Positions 26,396 to 35,541 of a DNA stretch of 64,000 bases are shown piece by piece. Where the stretch lies: contig NZ_JABRPK010000002.1 of NCBI RefSeq assembly GCF_013248995.1, forward strand, positions 558,001 to 622,000. The letters are read 5' to 3'. Each line of letters starts with the position of its first letter. Position 1 is the first letter of the stretch. Source of the stretch: Frigoribacterium sp. VKM Ac-2836 (GTDB taxonomy: Bacteria > Actinomycetota > Actinomycetes > Actinomycetales > Microbacteriaceae). The notes beneath the pieces were generated by a model. That model did not search any database. It had not been told where the DNA came from and saw only the letters and a list, made by a program, of their open reading frames with translations. The position numbers and the translations under genes are program-made.

Positions 26396-27982
26396 CTAGT
26401 TCGTAGACTTATTCGGGACCAGGTAATGCGGTCCGATGAGGCCGACATGTACCTTTTTCGTCGTTCCGCCTGTGTCGTCGTGGAAATACACACGAGGCGC
26501 CAGGCTTCCGCCGCCTTCAGAAATCTTCAGGTGCGCCAGCATTTTGGCTTCGCCTGATGCGTCGACCTTCTTATCGACCTTGAAAACTCGGGTGCGAATG
26601 AGCTTCTCACTGTTCTGAACCGACTCGCTCTCTGTCATCGCAAGCTTCTTGCTGGTGGCTGGCCATCCGAGTAGTGGGCCTGAAGCGCACCATTCCCAGA
26701 ACCCACCCTTGTCCCATCCGGCAGCTCGATCTTCGGCGTAGGCAGCAAGCGCACGAAGCCCTCGCCACGTCTTGTTCCCCCAGTTGTAGGCCTCTGGTGA
26801 GCTATCTATATCTTCGAGTTCTCTGATCGCTGAATCCGGGAGTGCGAGCCAGTCCGATAGATAAGCCTGCGCGGCCATCGCGGACTCCGAGGCGTCTTGT
26901 ACTGCGTCTGGAGTAGAGGATGCCTCCTCGTGTTGAGTGCCCCACAAGAGGTCGGCGTGCCCCTGGTCGATCAGCACCTTCTTTAGGCGTGCAAGATGCC
27001 CGTTGGCGCTAGACAGTTCTCGCTCGACAGAGCTCTGCTCGTCCCGGGCAAGCTCGGACGCAAAATCCCAGTTCTCACGCGCTTCCACTAGCGACTGTGC
27101 TGAGATCATCCCGTTCGAAGAACCAGACGGAATGCTGCCCTGAACGTCAAATAGGCGGAAAGCTTCCGGTACTCGACGCCTAGTCGAAAGTTGAGCTACG
27201 GAGTACACGATCCGGTCTATCGTCGACTGTCGTGCCTGCTCCAAACGCGACCCAAGATAATAGCGGTGCTGCCAACCATCCGAGTCCCCCACGACTACGC
27301 CTGGCGCGTAAATACGCACTCCGCCGTCCCAGATAGCGAGTGATCCAATGTGTCGTCGGAACTCCACCGCGGCGCTTAGCCCCAGTGTGATCACGACGGC
27401 AATGCCTTCGACACGTGCCGCAATTATGTCCGCAGTTCGAAGCCAAACGTCGGCGTGAGGGCCGGTCGGCTCGGCGCAAACGATGATCGGAAGGCTTCGG
27501 GTCGGATCTGCGAGCAAGTCTGTCAAGATGGCAATTCCGTTGGCAGGTAGGTCGAGAGGCCCCAGGAGGAGACGGCTGCCACCAAGACGAGGCTTCTCGA
27601 CCGCAGCGAGCAGTTCATGAACGACTTTTGGCCGGCCGACTGAGACTCGACGTGCTAGATCGTCGGAAGACATGCTCAACTCGACAAGTGTGTGCACGCC
27701 CTTCTGGTCCGCGATGACACGGATCACCGTCGCCCACTCGGTCGGGTCGCCGGGAACTTCGTCTGTGGCTACGATTTCGAAGGCTTCGGGAGTGACAGTT
27801 CGGAGTGCGACAGTTCTTATGCGCCCCTGCGACACCTCGAAGGTGCTTTCTCCTTCTGGCAGAGGCTCCGGATCAGGTCGATCCTGAATCCACTTAGCGG
27901 CGCAATCCTTGAGGGCTTGCGTGACCGGTTCTCTGTCTCCTTCCGTTGTGTCCGACCACACGGCTCGATAAAGAACACTCAT
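26396..27982 (-). CDS. 528-aa protein of unknown function, first gene of the pcrA island
   Basis: I do not recognise a named family. The N-terminal about 110 residues (MSVLYRAVWSDTTEGDREP) are alpha/beta. Residues about 120-270 look like a Rossmann-type or nucleotide-pocket domain: LPIIVCAEPTGPHADVW, then IIAARVEGIAVVITLGLSAA and AIWDGGVRIYAPGV. A coiled-coil-prone stretch follows (about 295-335, ELARDEQSSVERELSSANG). The C-terminal about 60 residues form a compact beta-rich module containing AHLKISEGG, PRVYFHDDTGG and KKVHVGLIGPHYLVPN. No Walker A, HNH or PD-ExK motif is evident. An AGAGGA sits 9 nt before the ATG. Sensor-plus-effector pairing with the DUF4145 protein is my inference. Confidence 0.7.
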   Translation of the reverse strand: MSVLYRAVWSDTTEGDREPVTQALKDCAAKWIQDRPDPEPLPEGESTFEVSQGRIRTVALRTVTPEAFEIVATDEVPGDPTEWATVIRVIADQKGVHTLVELSMSSDDLARRVSVGRPKVVHELLAAVEKPRLGGSRLLLGPLDLPANGIAILTDLLADPTRSLPIIVCAEPTGPHADVWLRTADIIAARVEGIAVVITLGLSAAVEFRRHIGSLAIWDGGVRIYAPGVVVGDSDGWQHRYYLGSRLEQARQSTIDRIVYSVAQLSTRRRVPEAFRLFDVQGSIPSGSSNGMISAQSLVEARENWDFASELARDEQSSVERELSSANGHLARLKKVLIDQGHADLLWGTQHEEASSTPDAVQDASESAMAAQAYLSDWLALPDSAIRELEDIDSSPEAYNWGNKTWRGLRALAAYAEDRAAGWDKGGFWEWCASGPLLGWPATSKKLAMTESESVQNSEKLIRTRVFKVDKKVDASGEAKMLAHLKISEGGGSLAPRVYFHDDTGGTTKKVHVGLIGPHYLVPNKSTN

Positions 27983-28235
27983 GATGCTGATCCTCTGAGG
28001 TTAAAGTCGAAGTTGTCTACGCCGACAGCATGACCATAGGATCAAACTCCGTAGAGGGCGAGCCTCAACTCCTACGAAGCAGGAACGACGGAGCTTGGAC
28101 GGTCCGCTGGACGCGCCAGGGATTCTTCCGCATCCTATGGCGGGCTAAGGCGCGGCGTTGCGATGGCCATCGAGCTCGTCCTTTCCTGTGCCGCCATCGC
28201 GGTGCGCCCACGGGACTTTGTTCGAGAGGCTAGGT

Positions 28236-28247
28236 GCCGATTGAAAA
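28236..28247 (+). repeat. Right 12-bp direct repeat (candidate attR)
   Basis: GCCGATTGAAAA, identical to and in the same orientation as 25401-25412. Flanking bases differ on both sides, so exactly 12 bp are shared. G+C-rich sequence resumes shortly after it. Confidence 0.65.
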
Positions 28248-28383
28248 GGATCTCTGGCACGCTCGTCAGTCGCCTGCCGGGCAGAAGCCTTGTTCTATGG
28301 AGAACAGCTGTGCGCCTCTTCGCGCACCACGCCTCCTTTGTTCGGATGACGAAGGCGACCGGCGGGGGACGAGCCGTGACGCG

Positions 28384-28420
28384 ACGACGCCCCCGTCGCG
28401 AGCTGCGGCGGGGGCGTCGT
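28384..28420 (-). terminator. Terminator of the leftward SnoaL-like/acidic protein pair
   Basis: ACGACGCCCCCG (28384-28395) and CGGGGGCGTCGT (28409-28420) form a perfect 12-bp stem 20 nt beyond the stop of the acidic-protein gene. Confidence 0.85.
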
Positions 28421-28440
28421 GAGACGGTGGTGACCTCAGG

Positions 28441-28674
28441 TCACTCGGTCTCGTCGAGGTCGATGTCGTCGCCCTCGAGGTCGTTCGAGGCGTACTCGGG
28501 CGAGCCCTCGCGGGGCGCGCCACCGGTCGGGCCGTCGTTGCCCTCGCCGACGCCGGGGAAGACCGTCTCGCCAGCAACCGCGTCGTTGGTTGCGATCTGC
28601 TCGGACTCGGCGAACTCGTCGGCCTGGTCGTAGGGCTGCTCGCCCGATGCTGCTGGGGTGTTCGTGTCGCTCAT
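28441..28674 (-). CDS. Small acidic protein of unknown function
   Basis: A 77-aa protein, very rich in Asp, Glu and Gly, without hydrophobic segments and probably disordered (EYASNDLEGDDIDLDETE at the end). An AGAGGA sequence precedes the ATG, and a strong terminator follows the stop, both of which support a real gene. It lies 43 nt downstream of the SnoaL-like gene and may be co-transcribed. No family recognised. Confidence 0.6.
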   Translation of the reverse strand: MSDTNTPAASGEQPYDQADEFAESEQIATNDAVAGETVFPGVGEGNDGPTGGAPREGSPEYASNDLEGDDIDLDETE

Positions 28675-28717
28675 GATGCGTCCTCTCGAAGGTGGTGCGG
28701 GGTGGTGGGGGAGCGGC

Positions 28718-29128
28718 TCAGGCGAGGCCGAGCTGCTGCTTCATGCCGGCCTCGTCGGTGGCGCCCCAGCGCTCGACGAGCAGGCCGTCCTCGTCGAAGC
28801 GGCCGACCTGGATGCCACGGACCGTGAACGACTTGCCCGTGGGCTCCGCGCCCTGGAACGTGCCGGTGTGCGTGCCCGAGATCGTGAAGACCGCGGTGAC
28901 GTTCTCGTCGTCGGCGACGAGCGTCTCGACCTGCAGGTCTGCGTCGGGGAACGCCGTGAAGAACTCGGTCCAGAAGGCCTGGATGCCGGCGAGTCCGGCG
29001 GGCGCGTCGGGGGCCGGGTCGTGGTCGACGACGTCGGCGTGGAAACCCTCGCCCAGACGGTCGATCTCGCGGGCGGTCAAGATCTCGCCGAGGCGTTGCT
29101 GCGTGGCGATGTTCTTCTCTTTTGACAT
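28718..29128 (-). CDS. SnoaL-like ester cyclase family protein
   Basis: A 136-aa member of the SnoaL/ester-cyclase branch of the NTF2-like fold. Typical features are [40 protein letters not shown] and [19 protein letters not shown], giving the alpha+beta barrel pocket. Members are often small hydrolases, isomerases or stress-linked proteins and the substrate is not predictable. It is the first gene of a leftward pair divergent from sucC. Confidence 0.85.
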   Translation of the reverse strand: MSKEKNIATQQRLGEILTAREIDRLGEGFHADVVDHDPAPDAPAGLAGIQAFWTEFFTAFPDADLQVETLVADDENVTAVFTISGTHTGTFQGAEPTGKSFTVRGIQVGRFDEDGLLVERWGATDEAGMKQQLGLA

Positions 29129-29340
29129 GCGTGTCTCCGTCTTCTCGTCCTGTCGGGGTGTCTCTCGTCTACTCCCCAGGCGCGCACCAGCCGCCGATGC
29201 TCACAGCAGACGCGACGCTCGGCGTACCCCTCGGCTCGCCCGCTAGGCTGACCGCTGGCCCATTGTCTTCATGTCGAGATGGCTCGATGTCGAGACGGAT
29301 CATGGTGAGACGACGCAGCGATGCGGATTGGAAGAACAGC

Positions 29341-30504
29341 GTGGATCTTTTCGAATACCAGGCCAGAGACCTGTTCGAGCAGTACGGCGTGCCCGTGCTG
29401 CCGGGCATCGTGGCCGACACCCCCGAGGAGGCGCGAGCGGCGTCCGAGAAACTGGGTGGCGTCACCGTCGTCAAGGCCCAGGTCAAGGTCGGCGGTCGCG
29501 GCAAGGCCGGCGGCGTCAAGGTCGCGAAGACCCCGGACGACGCCGAGGCCGCGGCGAAGGACATCCTCGGGCTCGACATCAAGGGTCACGTCGTCAAGCG
29601 CGTCATGATCGCCGGCGGCGCCCAGATCGCCCAGGAGTTCTACTTCTCGGTGCTGCTCGACCGCGCCAACCGCTCGTACCTCTCGCTCTGCAGCGTCGAG
29701 GGCGGCATGGAGATCGAGCAGCTCGCCGTCGAGAAGCCCGACGCCCTGGCCCGCATCGAGGTCGACCCCCGCGCCGGCATCGACCTGGCGAAGGCAACCG
29801 AGATCGCGCGAGCCGGCGGATTCCCCGACGAGCTCATCGAGAAGGTCGCGCCCGTCCTGGTGAAGCTCTACGCCGTCTACGAGGGCGAGGACGCGACGCT
29901 CGTCGAGGTCAACCCGCTCGTGCTGACCGAACAGGGCGACATCGTCGCCCTCGACGGCAAGGTCTCGATCGACGAGAACGCCGAGTTCCGTCACCCGGGC
30001 CATGCCGAACTGGAGGACGCCGACGCAGCCGACCCGCTCGAGGCGAAGGCCAAGGCGGCCGGCCTCAACTACGTGAAGCTCGACGGCGAGGTCGGCATCA
30101 TCGGCAACGGCGCCGGGCTCGTCATGTCGACGCTCGACGTCGTCGCCTACGCCGGTGAGGCCCACGGCGGCGTCAAGCCCGCCAACTTCCTCGACATCGG
30201 CGGCGGAGCGAGCGCCGAGGTCATGGCGGCCGGGCTCGACGTGATCCTGGGCGACGCCCAGGTCAAGAGCGTGTTCGTCAACGTCTTCGGCGGCATCACC
30301 GCGTGCGATGCGGTCGCCAACGGCATCGTCGCCGCCCTCGGCATCCTCGGCGACGCGGCCACCAAGCCGCTCGTCGTGCGGCTCGACGGCAACAACGTCG
30401 ACGAGGGTCGGCGCATCCTGGCGGAGGCGGCGCACCCGCTGGTCACCGTCGTCGCGACCATGGACGAGGCTGCCGACAAGGCCGCCGAGCTGGCTTCGAA
30501 GTAA
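29341..30504 (+). CDS. sucC: Succinyl-CoA synthetase beta subunit (ADP-forming)
   Basis: A 387-aa ATP-grasp subunit of the TCA-cycle enzyme interconverting succinyl-CoA and succinate with ADP/ATP. It begins [22 protein letters not shown] and shows [27 protein letters not shown] and the C-terminal [16 protein letters not shown] phosphate-site region. GTG 29341 matches the family start; the frame is open another 73 codons but a TAGGCT promoter-like box at about 29242 lies inside that extension, giving a 5' UTR of about 90 nt. It is followed by sucD after 15 nt. Confidence 0.97.
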   Translation: MDLFEYQARDLFEQYGVPVLPGIVADTPEEARAASEKLGGVTVVKAQVKVGGRGKAGGVKVAKTPDDAEAAAKDILGLDIKGHVVKRVMIAGGAQIAQEFYFSVLLDRANRSYLSLCSVEGGMEIEQLAVEKPDALARIEVDPRAGIDLAKATEIARAGGFPDELIEKVAPVLVKLYAVYEGEDATLVEVNPLVLTEQGDIVALDGKVSIDENAEFRHPGHAELEDADAADPLEAKAKAAGLNYVKLDGEVGIIGNGAGLVMSTLDVVAYAGEAHGGVKPANFLDIGGGASAEVMAAGLDVILGDAQVKSVFVNVFGGITACDAVANGIVAALGILGDAATKPLVVRLDGNNVDEGRRILAEAAHPLVTVVATMDEAADKAAELASK

Positions 30505-30519
30505 GGACTGCACAGAACA

Positions 30520-31407
30520 ATGTCGATCTTCCTCAACAAGGACAGCAAAGTCATCGTCCAGGGCATCACCGGCGGCGAGGGCACCAAGCACACCGCCCTC
30601 ATGCTCAAGGCCGGCACGCAGGTCGTGGGCGGCGTCAACGCCCGCAAGGCCGGTACGACCGTCACCCACGGTGACGTCGAGCTGCCCGTCTTCGGCACCG
30701 TGACCGAGGCCGTCGCCGAGACCGGCGCCGACGTCTCGATCGTCTTCGTGCCGCCGGCGTTCGCCAAGGACGCCGTCGTCGAGGCCATCGAGGCCGAGGT
30801 GCCGCTCGTCGTCGTCATCACCGAGGGCATCCCCGTGCAAGACAGTGCCGAGTTCTGGGCCCTTGCCAAGGCCAAGGGCGGCACGACGCGCATCATCGGC
30901 CCGAACTGCCCCGGCATCATCACGCCCGGCGAGTCGCTGGTCGGCATCACGCCCGCCTCGATCTCGGGCTCCGGCCCCATCGGCCTGGTCTCGAAGTCGG
31001 GCACCCTGACGTACCAGATGATGTTCGAACTGCGCGACCTCGGCTTCTCGACCGCCATCGGCATCGGTGGCGACCCCGTCATCGGCACGACGCACATCGA
31101 CGCGCTCGAAGCGTTCGAAGCCGACCCCGACACCAAGGCGATCGTCATGATCGGCGAGATCGGTGGCGACGCCGAAGAGCGTGCCGCCGACTACATCAAG
31201 GCGCACGTCACCAAGCCCGTCGTCGGCTACGTCGCGGGCTTCACCGCCCCCGAGGGCAAGACGATGGGCCACGCCGGCGCGATCGTGTCCGGCTCGGCCG
31301 GTACCGCACAGGCCAAGAAAGAGGCACTCGAGGCGGCCGGCGTCAAGGTCGGCAAGACGCCGAGCGAGACCGCTGCCCTGCTGCGCGAGGTCTACGCCTC
31401 CCTCTAG
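30520..31407 (+). CDS. sucD: Succinyl-CoA synthetase alpha subunit
   Basis: A 295-aa subunit that binds CoA and carries the phospho-histidine. CoA-binding residues lie in [45 protein letters not shown] and SRSGTLTYQ-type [17 protein letters not shown] are conserved; the active-site His is in [13 protein letters not shown]. It forms the heterodimer or heterotetramer with SucC. Length is normal. Confidence 0.98.
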   Translation: MSIFLNKDSKVIVQGITGGEGTKHTALMLKAGTQVVGGVNARKAGTTVTHGDVELPVFGTVTEAVAETGADVSIVFVPPAFAKDAVVEAIEAEVPLVVVITEGIPVQDSAEFWALAKAKGGTTRIIGPNCPGIITPGESLVGITPASISGSGPIGLVSKSGTLTYQMMFELRDLGFSTAIGIGGDPVIGTTHIDALEAFEADPDTKAIVMIGEIGGDAEERAADYIKAHVTKPVVGYVAGFTAPEGKTMGHAGAIVSGSAGTAQAKKEALEAAGVKVGKTPSETAALLREVYASL

Positions 31408-31426
31408 GGGCCGACCCGCGCCTCCT

Positions 31427-31490
31427 CGACGGGCGTGTTCGTCACGGCCGGTCGTCCTCGGACGCCCGGCCACGACGGACACGCCCGTCG
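31427..31490. repeat. 64-bp intergenic palindrome (type B hairpin) after sucD
   Basis: Arms CGACGGGCGTGTTCGTC (31427-31443) and GACGGACACGCCCGTCG (31474-31490) pair over 17 positions with one G-T wobble; GGCCGG (31446-31451) pairs with CCGGCC (31466-31471) inside. An exact CCGCGCCTCC decamer abuts the left arm (31416-31425). Confidence 0.85.
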
Positions 31491-31561
31491 TCGTCCGACC
31501 CGGACGCACGGCGTCGTCGTCGCGGGCGGCGGGGCAGCAGCCCCGGCCCGCCCGGCACCGG

Positions 31562-31567
31562 TACAGT
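31562..31567 (+). promoter_or_regulatory. -10 box TACAGT of the PerM-like gene (leaderless)
   Basis: TACAGT ends 8 nt before ATG 31576; no Shine-Dalgarno sequence. It fixes the start 47 codons into a longer open frame. Confidence 0.55.
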
Positions 31568-31575
31568 CGCTCGCG

Positions 31576-33099
31576 ATGAACCGCCCAGTCACCGCCCTCT
31601 TCGCCGCGCTCGAAGCCCTGCTCGTCGTGGGCATCGGCGTCGGCATCCCCCTCGTCGTGCTGACGTCGCTCTGGGCGTTCCAGTACGGCCTGCAGATCGA
31701 CTGGATCGTGTTCTGGCGTGCGGCCGTCGACTCCTGGCTCGTCGGTCACGGGGCCGACCTCACCCTGCAACTCAGCTCCGACGCGGCTGCGGCGACCGGC
31801 ATCGCCGGAGCCGACGCCCCCGTCGTCGTCTCGCTGGCCGCGCTCGGATTCGCCCTGCTCACGGTCTCGATGGGAGTCCGCGCCGGCCGGGCGGCGGCCG
31901 AGACCGCCCACCGGGTGACCGGTGTGCTCGTGACCATCGGCACCTTCGCGCTGCTGTCCCTCGCCCTCGCGGCCTCGGCACAGCACGAACTCGCGCGCCC
32001 GTCGTTGTGGCAGGGCACGCTGCTGCCCGCGCTCGTCTACGCCGTACCCGTCGTGGCCATGGCCGAGATCACCCGCCGTCGTCGAGGCGAGGCGCCCGAC
32101 CCGGTGACCGGCATGGTGATCGGGCTGCTGACGCGACTGCCCGGTCAGGTGACCGGCATCGCCTCCGCCGGGCTGCGCCTCGGCGCCGTGGCAGCGTCCA
32201 CCGTGATCGCCGTGTCGGCCCTGATCGTCTCGGTGCTGATCGTGACGAACTACGCCGAGATCATCACCCTGTACGAAGGCGCGCACGGTGGGTTCCTGGG
32301 CGGGCTCGCGCTGACGCTCGCCCAACTCGCGCTCCTCCCCGACGTCGTCGTCTGGGCGGCGTCATGGCTCGTCGGACCCGGCTTCGCCATCGGCACCGGG
32401 TCGTCCATCTCGCCGCTGGGCACCGCGGTCGGCCCGATGCCCGCGATCCCGTTCTTGGGCGCCCTGCCGACCGCCGACCTGTCGTTCGGCTTCGTCGGTC
32501 TGCTGGTGCCGATCGTCGCCGCCTACGTCTGCGCGACACTGCTGAGGCCCCGACTGCAGCGCATGCTCGCCGGGCACGGTGTCGACGACCTGGTCCGCCG
32601 CATCGTCGTCGCGGTCGTCGGAGGTCTCGTCGGGGGAGTGCTGCTGGGCCTGCTCGCCTGGGCCGCCTCGGGTTCGGCCGGGCCCGGGCGACTGACCGAG
32701 GTCGGCCCCGACCCGCTGCTGGTCGGCGGCTTCGCGGCGCTCGAGTTCGCCGTCGCCGGAGTCCTGGCCATGGTCGTGACGCCTCCGAGGTTCGCAGGCG
32801 ACCGGGCCGAGACCTCCTCGGGCGGGCTCGGTACCGACCGGCAGGACGATCGCGTCACCGAGAAGACCCCAAAGACCGAGAAGACCGAGAAGACCGAGAA
32901 GGCCGACACGGCCGGAAGACCCAGCAGGGCCTGGAAAGCCTGGAAGGCCGGACGTGCCGAGGGGACCGACCGGGGCGACGGCCTCCGAGGGGCCGACGAG
33001 CTCGCGACGTCCCCGGCGCGCGAGTCCGCGACGGCGCCGCCCTCCGCCCCGCGACCCGACGGCGACGACACCGAGCGCATCGAGGGCATCACGCGCTGA
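31576..33099 (+). CDS. DUF6350 (PerM-like) multi-pass membrane protein
   Basis: A 507-aa protein with roughly nine to ten hydrophobic segments over the first 400 residues, beginning MNRPVTALFAALEALLVVGIGV. The segment ALLPDVVVWAASWLVGPGFAIGTGSSISP is the conserved DUF6350 core. Its place between sucCD and purN is conserved in related actinobacteria, where mycobacterial relatives (PerM) are linked to cell division under stress. The last about 105 residues are a charged tail with an EKT tandem repeat and AWKAWKAG. Confidence 0.85.
   Translation: MNRPVTALFAALEALLVVGIGVGIPLVVLTSLWAFQYGLQIDWIVFWRAAVDSWLVGHGADLTLQLSSDAAAATGIAGADAPVVVSLAALGFALLTVSMGVRAGRAAAETAHRVTGVLVTIGTFALLSLALAASAQHELARPSLWQGTLLPALVYAVPVVAMAEITRRRRGEAPDPVTGMVIGLLTRLPGQVTGIASAGLRLGAVAASTVIAVSALIVSVLIVTNYAEIITLYEGAHGGFLGGLALTLAQLALLPDVVVWAASWLVGPGFAIGTGSSISPLGTAVGPMPAIPFLGALPTADLSFGFVGLLVPIVAAYVCATLLRPRLQRMLAGHGVDDLVRRIVVAVVGGLVGGVLLGLLAWAASGSAGPGRLTEVGPDPLLVGGFAALEFAVAGVLAMVVTPPRFAGDRAETSSGGLGTDRQDDRVTEKTPKTEKTEKTEKADTAGRPSRAWKAWKAGRAEGTDRGDGLRGADELATSPARESATAPPSAPRPDGDDTERIEGITR
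32857..32901 (+). repeat. 9-bp tandem repeat in the PerM-like tail
   Basis: Five 9-bp units based on ACCGAGAAG (the second degenerate) encode a run of T-E-K triplets. In-frame copy-number change would only lengthen or shorten the disordered tail. Confidence 0.85.
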
Positions 33100-33148
33100 G
33101 GCCGTCCCGGGCGGACCACCTGCCCCGCGGGGCGGGCGACCGGCCCGC

Positions 33149-33154
33149 TAGGCT
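33149..33154 (+). promoter_or_regulatory. -10 box TAGGCT of purN (leaderless)
   Basis: TAGGCT ends 6 nt before GTG 33161, with no ribosome-binding site; purN-purH is probably a leaderless operon. Confidence 0.6.
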
Positions 33155-33160
33155 TGCCGG

Positions 33161-33754
33161 GTGCTGAAGCTCGTGGTGCTCATCTCCGGTGGCGGCTCGA
33201 ACCTGCGGGCGCTGCTCGAGGCCGCGAGCGACGCCGAGTACCCCGCTCGAGTGGTCGCCGTCGGCGCCGACCGTGAGGCCGACGGCTTCGAGCACGCCGA
33301 GCACTTCGGGGTGCCGAGCTTCTCGGTGTCGTTCTCGAACTTCGCCGACCGTGCCGCCTGGGGCGACGAGCTGCTGGCCCAGATCGCTCAGTGGCAGCCC
33401 GACCTCGTCGTGCTCAGTGGTTTCATGCGGCTCGTGCCGCCGCGTGTCGTCGAGGCCCTCGCCCCGAACCTGATCAACACGCATCCCGCCTACCTGCCCG
33501 AGTTCCCCGGGGCTCACGGCGTCCGGGACGCGCTCGCGGCCGGGGTCCAGCAGACCGGCGCCAGCGTGATCGTCGTCGACGAGGGGGTCGACAGCGGCCC
33601 CGTCCTCGCACAGCGTCGCATCCCCGTGCTTCCCGGCGACGACGAGTCGTCGCTGCACGACCGCATCAAGGTCGTCGAACGCGAACTGCTCGTGCAGACC
33701 GTGCTCGACATCGCCAACGGAACGATCTCTCTCGAACAGGAGCCCACCGCATGA
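33161..33754 (+). CDS. purN: Phosphoribosylglycinamide formyltransferase
   Basis: A 197-aa folate-dependent enzyme for the third step of IMP synthesis, transferring formyl from 10-formyl-THF to GAR. Landmarks: [18 protein letters not shown] (GAR site), [17 protein letters not shown], and the catalytic Asn-His-Asp set in [23 protein letters not shown] and [19 protein letters not shown]. Start GTG is dictated by the leaderless promoter. The stop overlaps the purH ATG by 4 nt. Confidence 0.97.
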   Translation: MLKLVVLISGGGSNLRALLEAASDAEYPARVVAVGADREADGFEHAEHFGVPSFSVSFSNFADRAAWGDELLAQIAQWQPDLVVLSGFMRLVPPRVVEALAPNLINTHPAYLPEFPGAHGVRDALAAGVQQTGASVIVVDEGVDSGPVLAQRRIPVLPGDDESSLHDRIKVVERELLVQTVLDIANGTISLEQEPTA

Positions 33755-35415
33755 GCGGCCACGCCATCGATCCCAGCCTCTACCGCGACCGTGACGCCGT
33801 GCCCGTGCGTCGGGCCCTGATCAGCGTCAGCGACAAGACGGGCCTGCTCGACCTGGCAGGCGCCCTGTCGGCCTCCGGGGTCGAGATCGTGTCGACCGGC
33901 TCGACCGCCCGGACCATCCGCGACGCCGGGCACGCCGTCACCGAGGTCAGCAGCGTCACCGGGTTCCCCGAGTCGCTCGACGGCCGGGTCAAGACGTTGC
34001 ACCCCGCGGTGCACGCCGGCATCCTCGCGGACCTGCGTCTCGAGTCGCACGAGGCGCAGCTGGCCGAACTCGACATCGCCGCGTTCGAGCTCGTCGTCGT
34101 CAACCTGTACCCGTTCGTCGAGACCGTGGCGTCGGGTGCCGACGTTCCCACCGTCGTCGAGAACGTCGACATCGGGGGCCCCGCGATGGTGCGGGCCGCC
34201 GCCAAGAACCACGCCAACGTCGCGATCGTGGTCTCGCCGTCCAACTATCCGCAGGTCGTCAAGGCGCTCACGCTCGGCGGCACGACCCTGGCCCAACGGC
34301 AGCGTCTCGCGGGGGAGGCCTTCGCCCACACGGCCGCGTACGACACGGCAGTCGCGGCGTACTTCGCCGCACACGTGGGTGTGCGGGCCGAGGCCGACGC
34401 GTCCGCCTCGGCGACCAGCGCCTCCTCGTCCGTCGCCGACCAGCAGGAGGCGCGGGCCGGCTTCGACCCCGAGGTCACCCTCTCGGCCGAGTTGCAGCAC
34501 ACCCTCCGCTACGGCGAGAACGCCCACCAGGCCGCCGCGATCTACGCCACGCCCGACGGGCACGGCATCGCCCAGGCGACGCAACTGCACGGCAAAGAGA
34601 TGTCGTACAACAACTACGTCGACGCCGACGCGGCCCTGCGCGCCGCCTTCGACTTCGACGAGCCCGCCGTCGCGATCATCAAGCACGCGAACCCCTGCGG
34701 CATCGCCGTCGCCTCGGTCGACGCCGTCGACGCCATCGCCGACGCGCACCAGCGGGCACACGCCTGCGACCCCGTCTCGGCGTTCGGCGGCGTCATCGCG
34801 GCCAACCGCCCCGTGACCCGGGCCATGGCCGAGACCGTCGCGGACATCTTCACCGAGGTCGTCATCGCTCCGGCGTTCGATCCCGAGGCCGTCGAGATCC
34901 TCAGCGCGAAGAAGAACATCCGCCTGCTCACCTTGCCGGCCGGCTTCGCCCGCGAGGCCCGCGAGATCAAGCAGATCTCGGGTGGCCTGCTCGTCCAGGA
35001 CGCCGACCGGTTCGACGGTTTCGCGTCCGACGGCTGGACGCTCGTCGCCGGCGACGAGGCCGACGCCGCGACGCGCGCCGACCTCGAGTTCGCCTGGAAG
35101 GCCTCACGCGCCGTCAAGTCGAACGCGATCCTGCTCGCCTCGGGTGGGGCGTCCGTCGGCGTGGGCATGGGCCAGGTCAACCGGGTCGACTCCTGCCACC
35201 TCGCCGTCGACCGCGCCGGCGCCCGGGCCACCGGGTCGGTGGCGGCCTCGGACGCGTTCTTCCCGTTCGCCGACGGGCTGCAGGTGCTGCTCGACGCCGG
35301 GGTGGCCGCGGTGGTGCAACCCGGAGGGTCGATCCGTGACGACGAGGTCGTGGCCGCGGCGAAGGCCGCCGGCGTGACGATGTACTTCACGGGCGAGCGC
35401 CACTTCTTCCACTAG
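33751..35415 (+). CDS. purH: Bifunctional AICAR transformylase/IMP cyclohydrolase
   Basis: A 554-aa enzyme for the last two steps of IMP synthesis. The N-terminal MGS-like cyclohydrolase domain has [24 protein letters not shown] and [13 protein letters not shown]; the transformylase domain has [25 protein letters not shown] and [13 protein letters not shown], ending [14 protein letters not shown]. At about residues 213-238 an Ala/Ser-rich insertion ([20 protein letters not shown]) corresponds to a palindromic pair of the GCGCCTCC repeat and lies at a surface position between domains. Translationally coupled to purN (ATGA). Confidence 0.97.
   Translation: MSGHAIDPSLYRDRDAVPVRRALISVSDKTGLLDLAGALSASGVEIVSTGSTARTIRDAGHAVTEVSSVTGFPESLDGRVKTLHPAVHAGILADLRLESHEAQLAELDIAAFELVVVNLYPFVETVASGADVPTVVENVDIGGPAMVRAAAKNHANVAIVVSPSNYPQVVKALTLGGTTLAQRQRLAGEAFAHTAAYDTAVAAYFAAHVGVRAEADASASATSASSSVADQQEARAGFDPEVTLSAELQHTLRYGENAHQAAAIYATPDGHGIAQATQLHGKEMSYNNYVDADAALRAAFDFDEPAVAIIKHANPCGIAVASVDAVDAIADAHQRAHACDPVSAFGGVIAANRPVTRAMAETVADIFTEVVIAPAFDPEAVEILSAKKNIRLLTLPAGFAREAREIKQISGGLLVQDADRFDGFASDGWTLVAGDEADAATRADLEFAWKASRAVKSNAILLASGGASVGVGMGQVNRVDSCHLAVDRAGARATGSVAASDAFFPFADGLQVLLDAGVAAVVQPGGSIRDDEVVAAAKAAGVTMYFTGERHFFH
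34417..34455. repeat. GGAGGCGCGG repeat pair inserted in purH
   Basis: AGCGCCTCCT (34417-34426) faces AGGAGGCGC (34445-34453), a 9-bp stem; the right arm is part of an exact GGAGGCGCGG decamer (34446-34455). The insertion keeps the purH frame open. Confidence 0.75.
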
Positions 35416-35446
35416 GACGCCGTCCACGATTCCGAACGATTCAGTC

Positions 35447-35476
35447 TTGCGGCGGAGTCGACCGCACACATATCCT
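35447..35476 (+). promoter_or_regulatory. Promoter of the ABC exporter leader (TTGCGG-N18-TATCCT)
   Basis: TTGCGG (35447-35452) and TATCCT (35471-35476) with an 18-nt spacer. The transcript would start near 35483, about 320 nt before the first exporter gene, and contain the small ORF at 35542 and a GGTCG/CGACC hairpin ahead of it. Confidence 0.6.
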
Positions 35477-35541
35477 GTAAGGCTGCTCACAGCCGGTCGG
35501 TCACGACCGCACGGACGGACGACGACACTCAGGAGGACATG

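Larger units (their letters stand above)
25413..28235. mobile_element. 2.8-kb accessory island inserted at the 3' end of pcrA
   Basis: The segment between the two direct repeats is visibly richer in A+T than the flanks and uses codons such as ATA, TTA, AGA and AAA that the neighbours avoid. It carries two leftward genes (528 aa and 209 aa) and no integrase, transposase or tRNA. A short duplicated core at the 3' end of a conserved gene is what site-specific integration leaves. The integrase may have acted in trans or been lost. Confidence 0.7.
27983..28440. other. Right part of the island and junction, no gene recognised
   Basis: 458 nt holding the promoter region of the 528-aa gene, the right direct repeat (28236-28247) and a terminator (28384-28420). 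Several frames are open on the plus strand but none has a ribosome site or family match. A frame starting at the right repeat reads PIEKDLWHARQ, echoing the pcrA C-terminus for only four residues. Confidence 0.6.

Noticed and set aside
25413-28235. Island considered as a transposon or prophage remnant
   Set aside because: No transposase, integrase, phage gene or inverted terminal repeat is visible; only the 12-bp direct repeats and composition support mobility.
28030-28633. Open frames on the plus strand across the right island junction
   Set aside because: They lack ribosome sites, cross a strong terminator and the antisense acidic-protein gene, and have no family features.
32857-32901. Tandem 9-bp units considered as a CRISPR-like or VNTR array of regulatory meaning
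   Set aside because: Units are contiguous without spacers and encode a Thr-Glu-Lys tail of the PerM-like protein; simple coding repeat.
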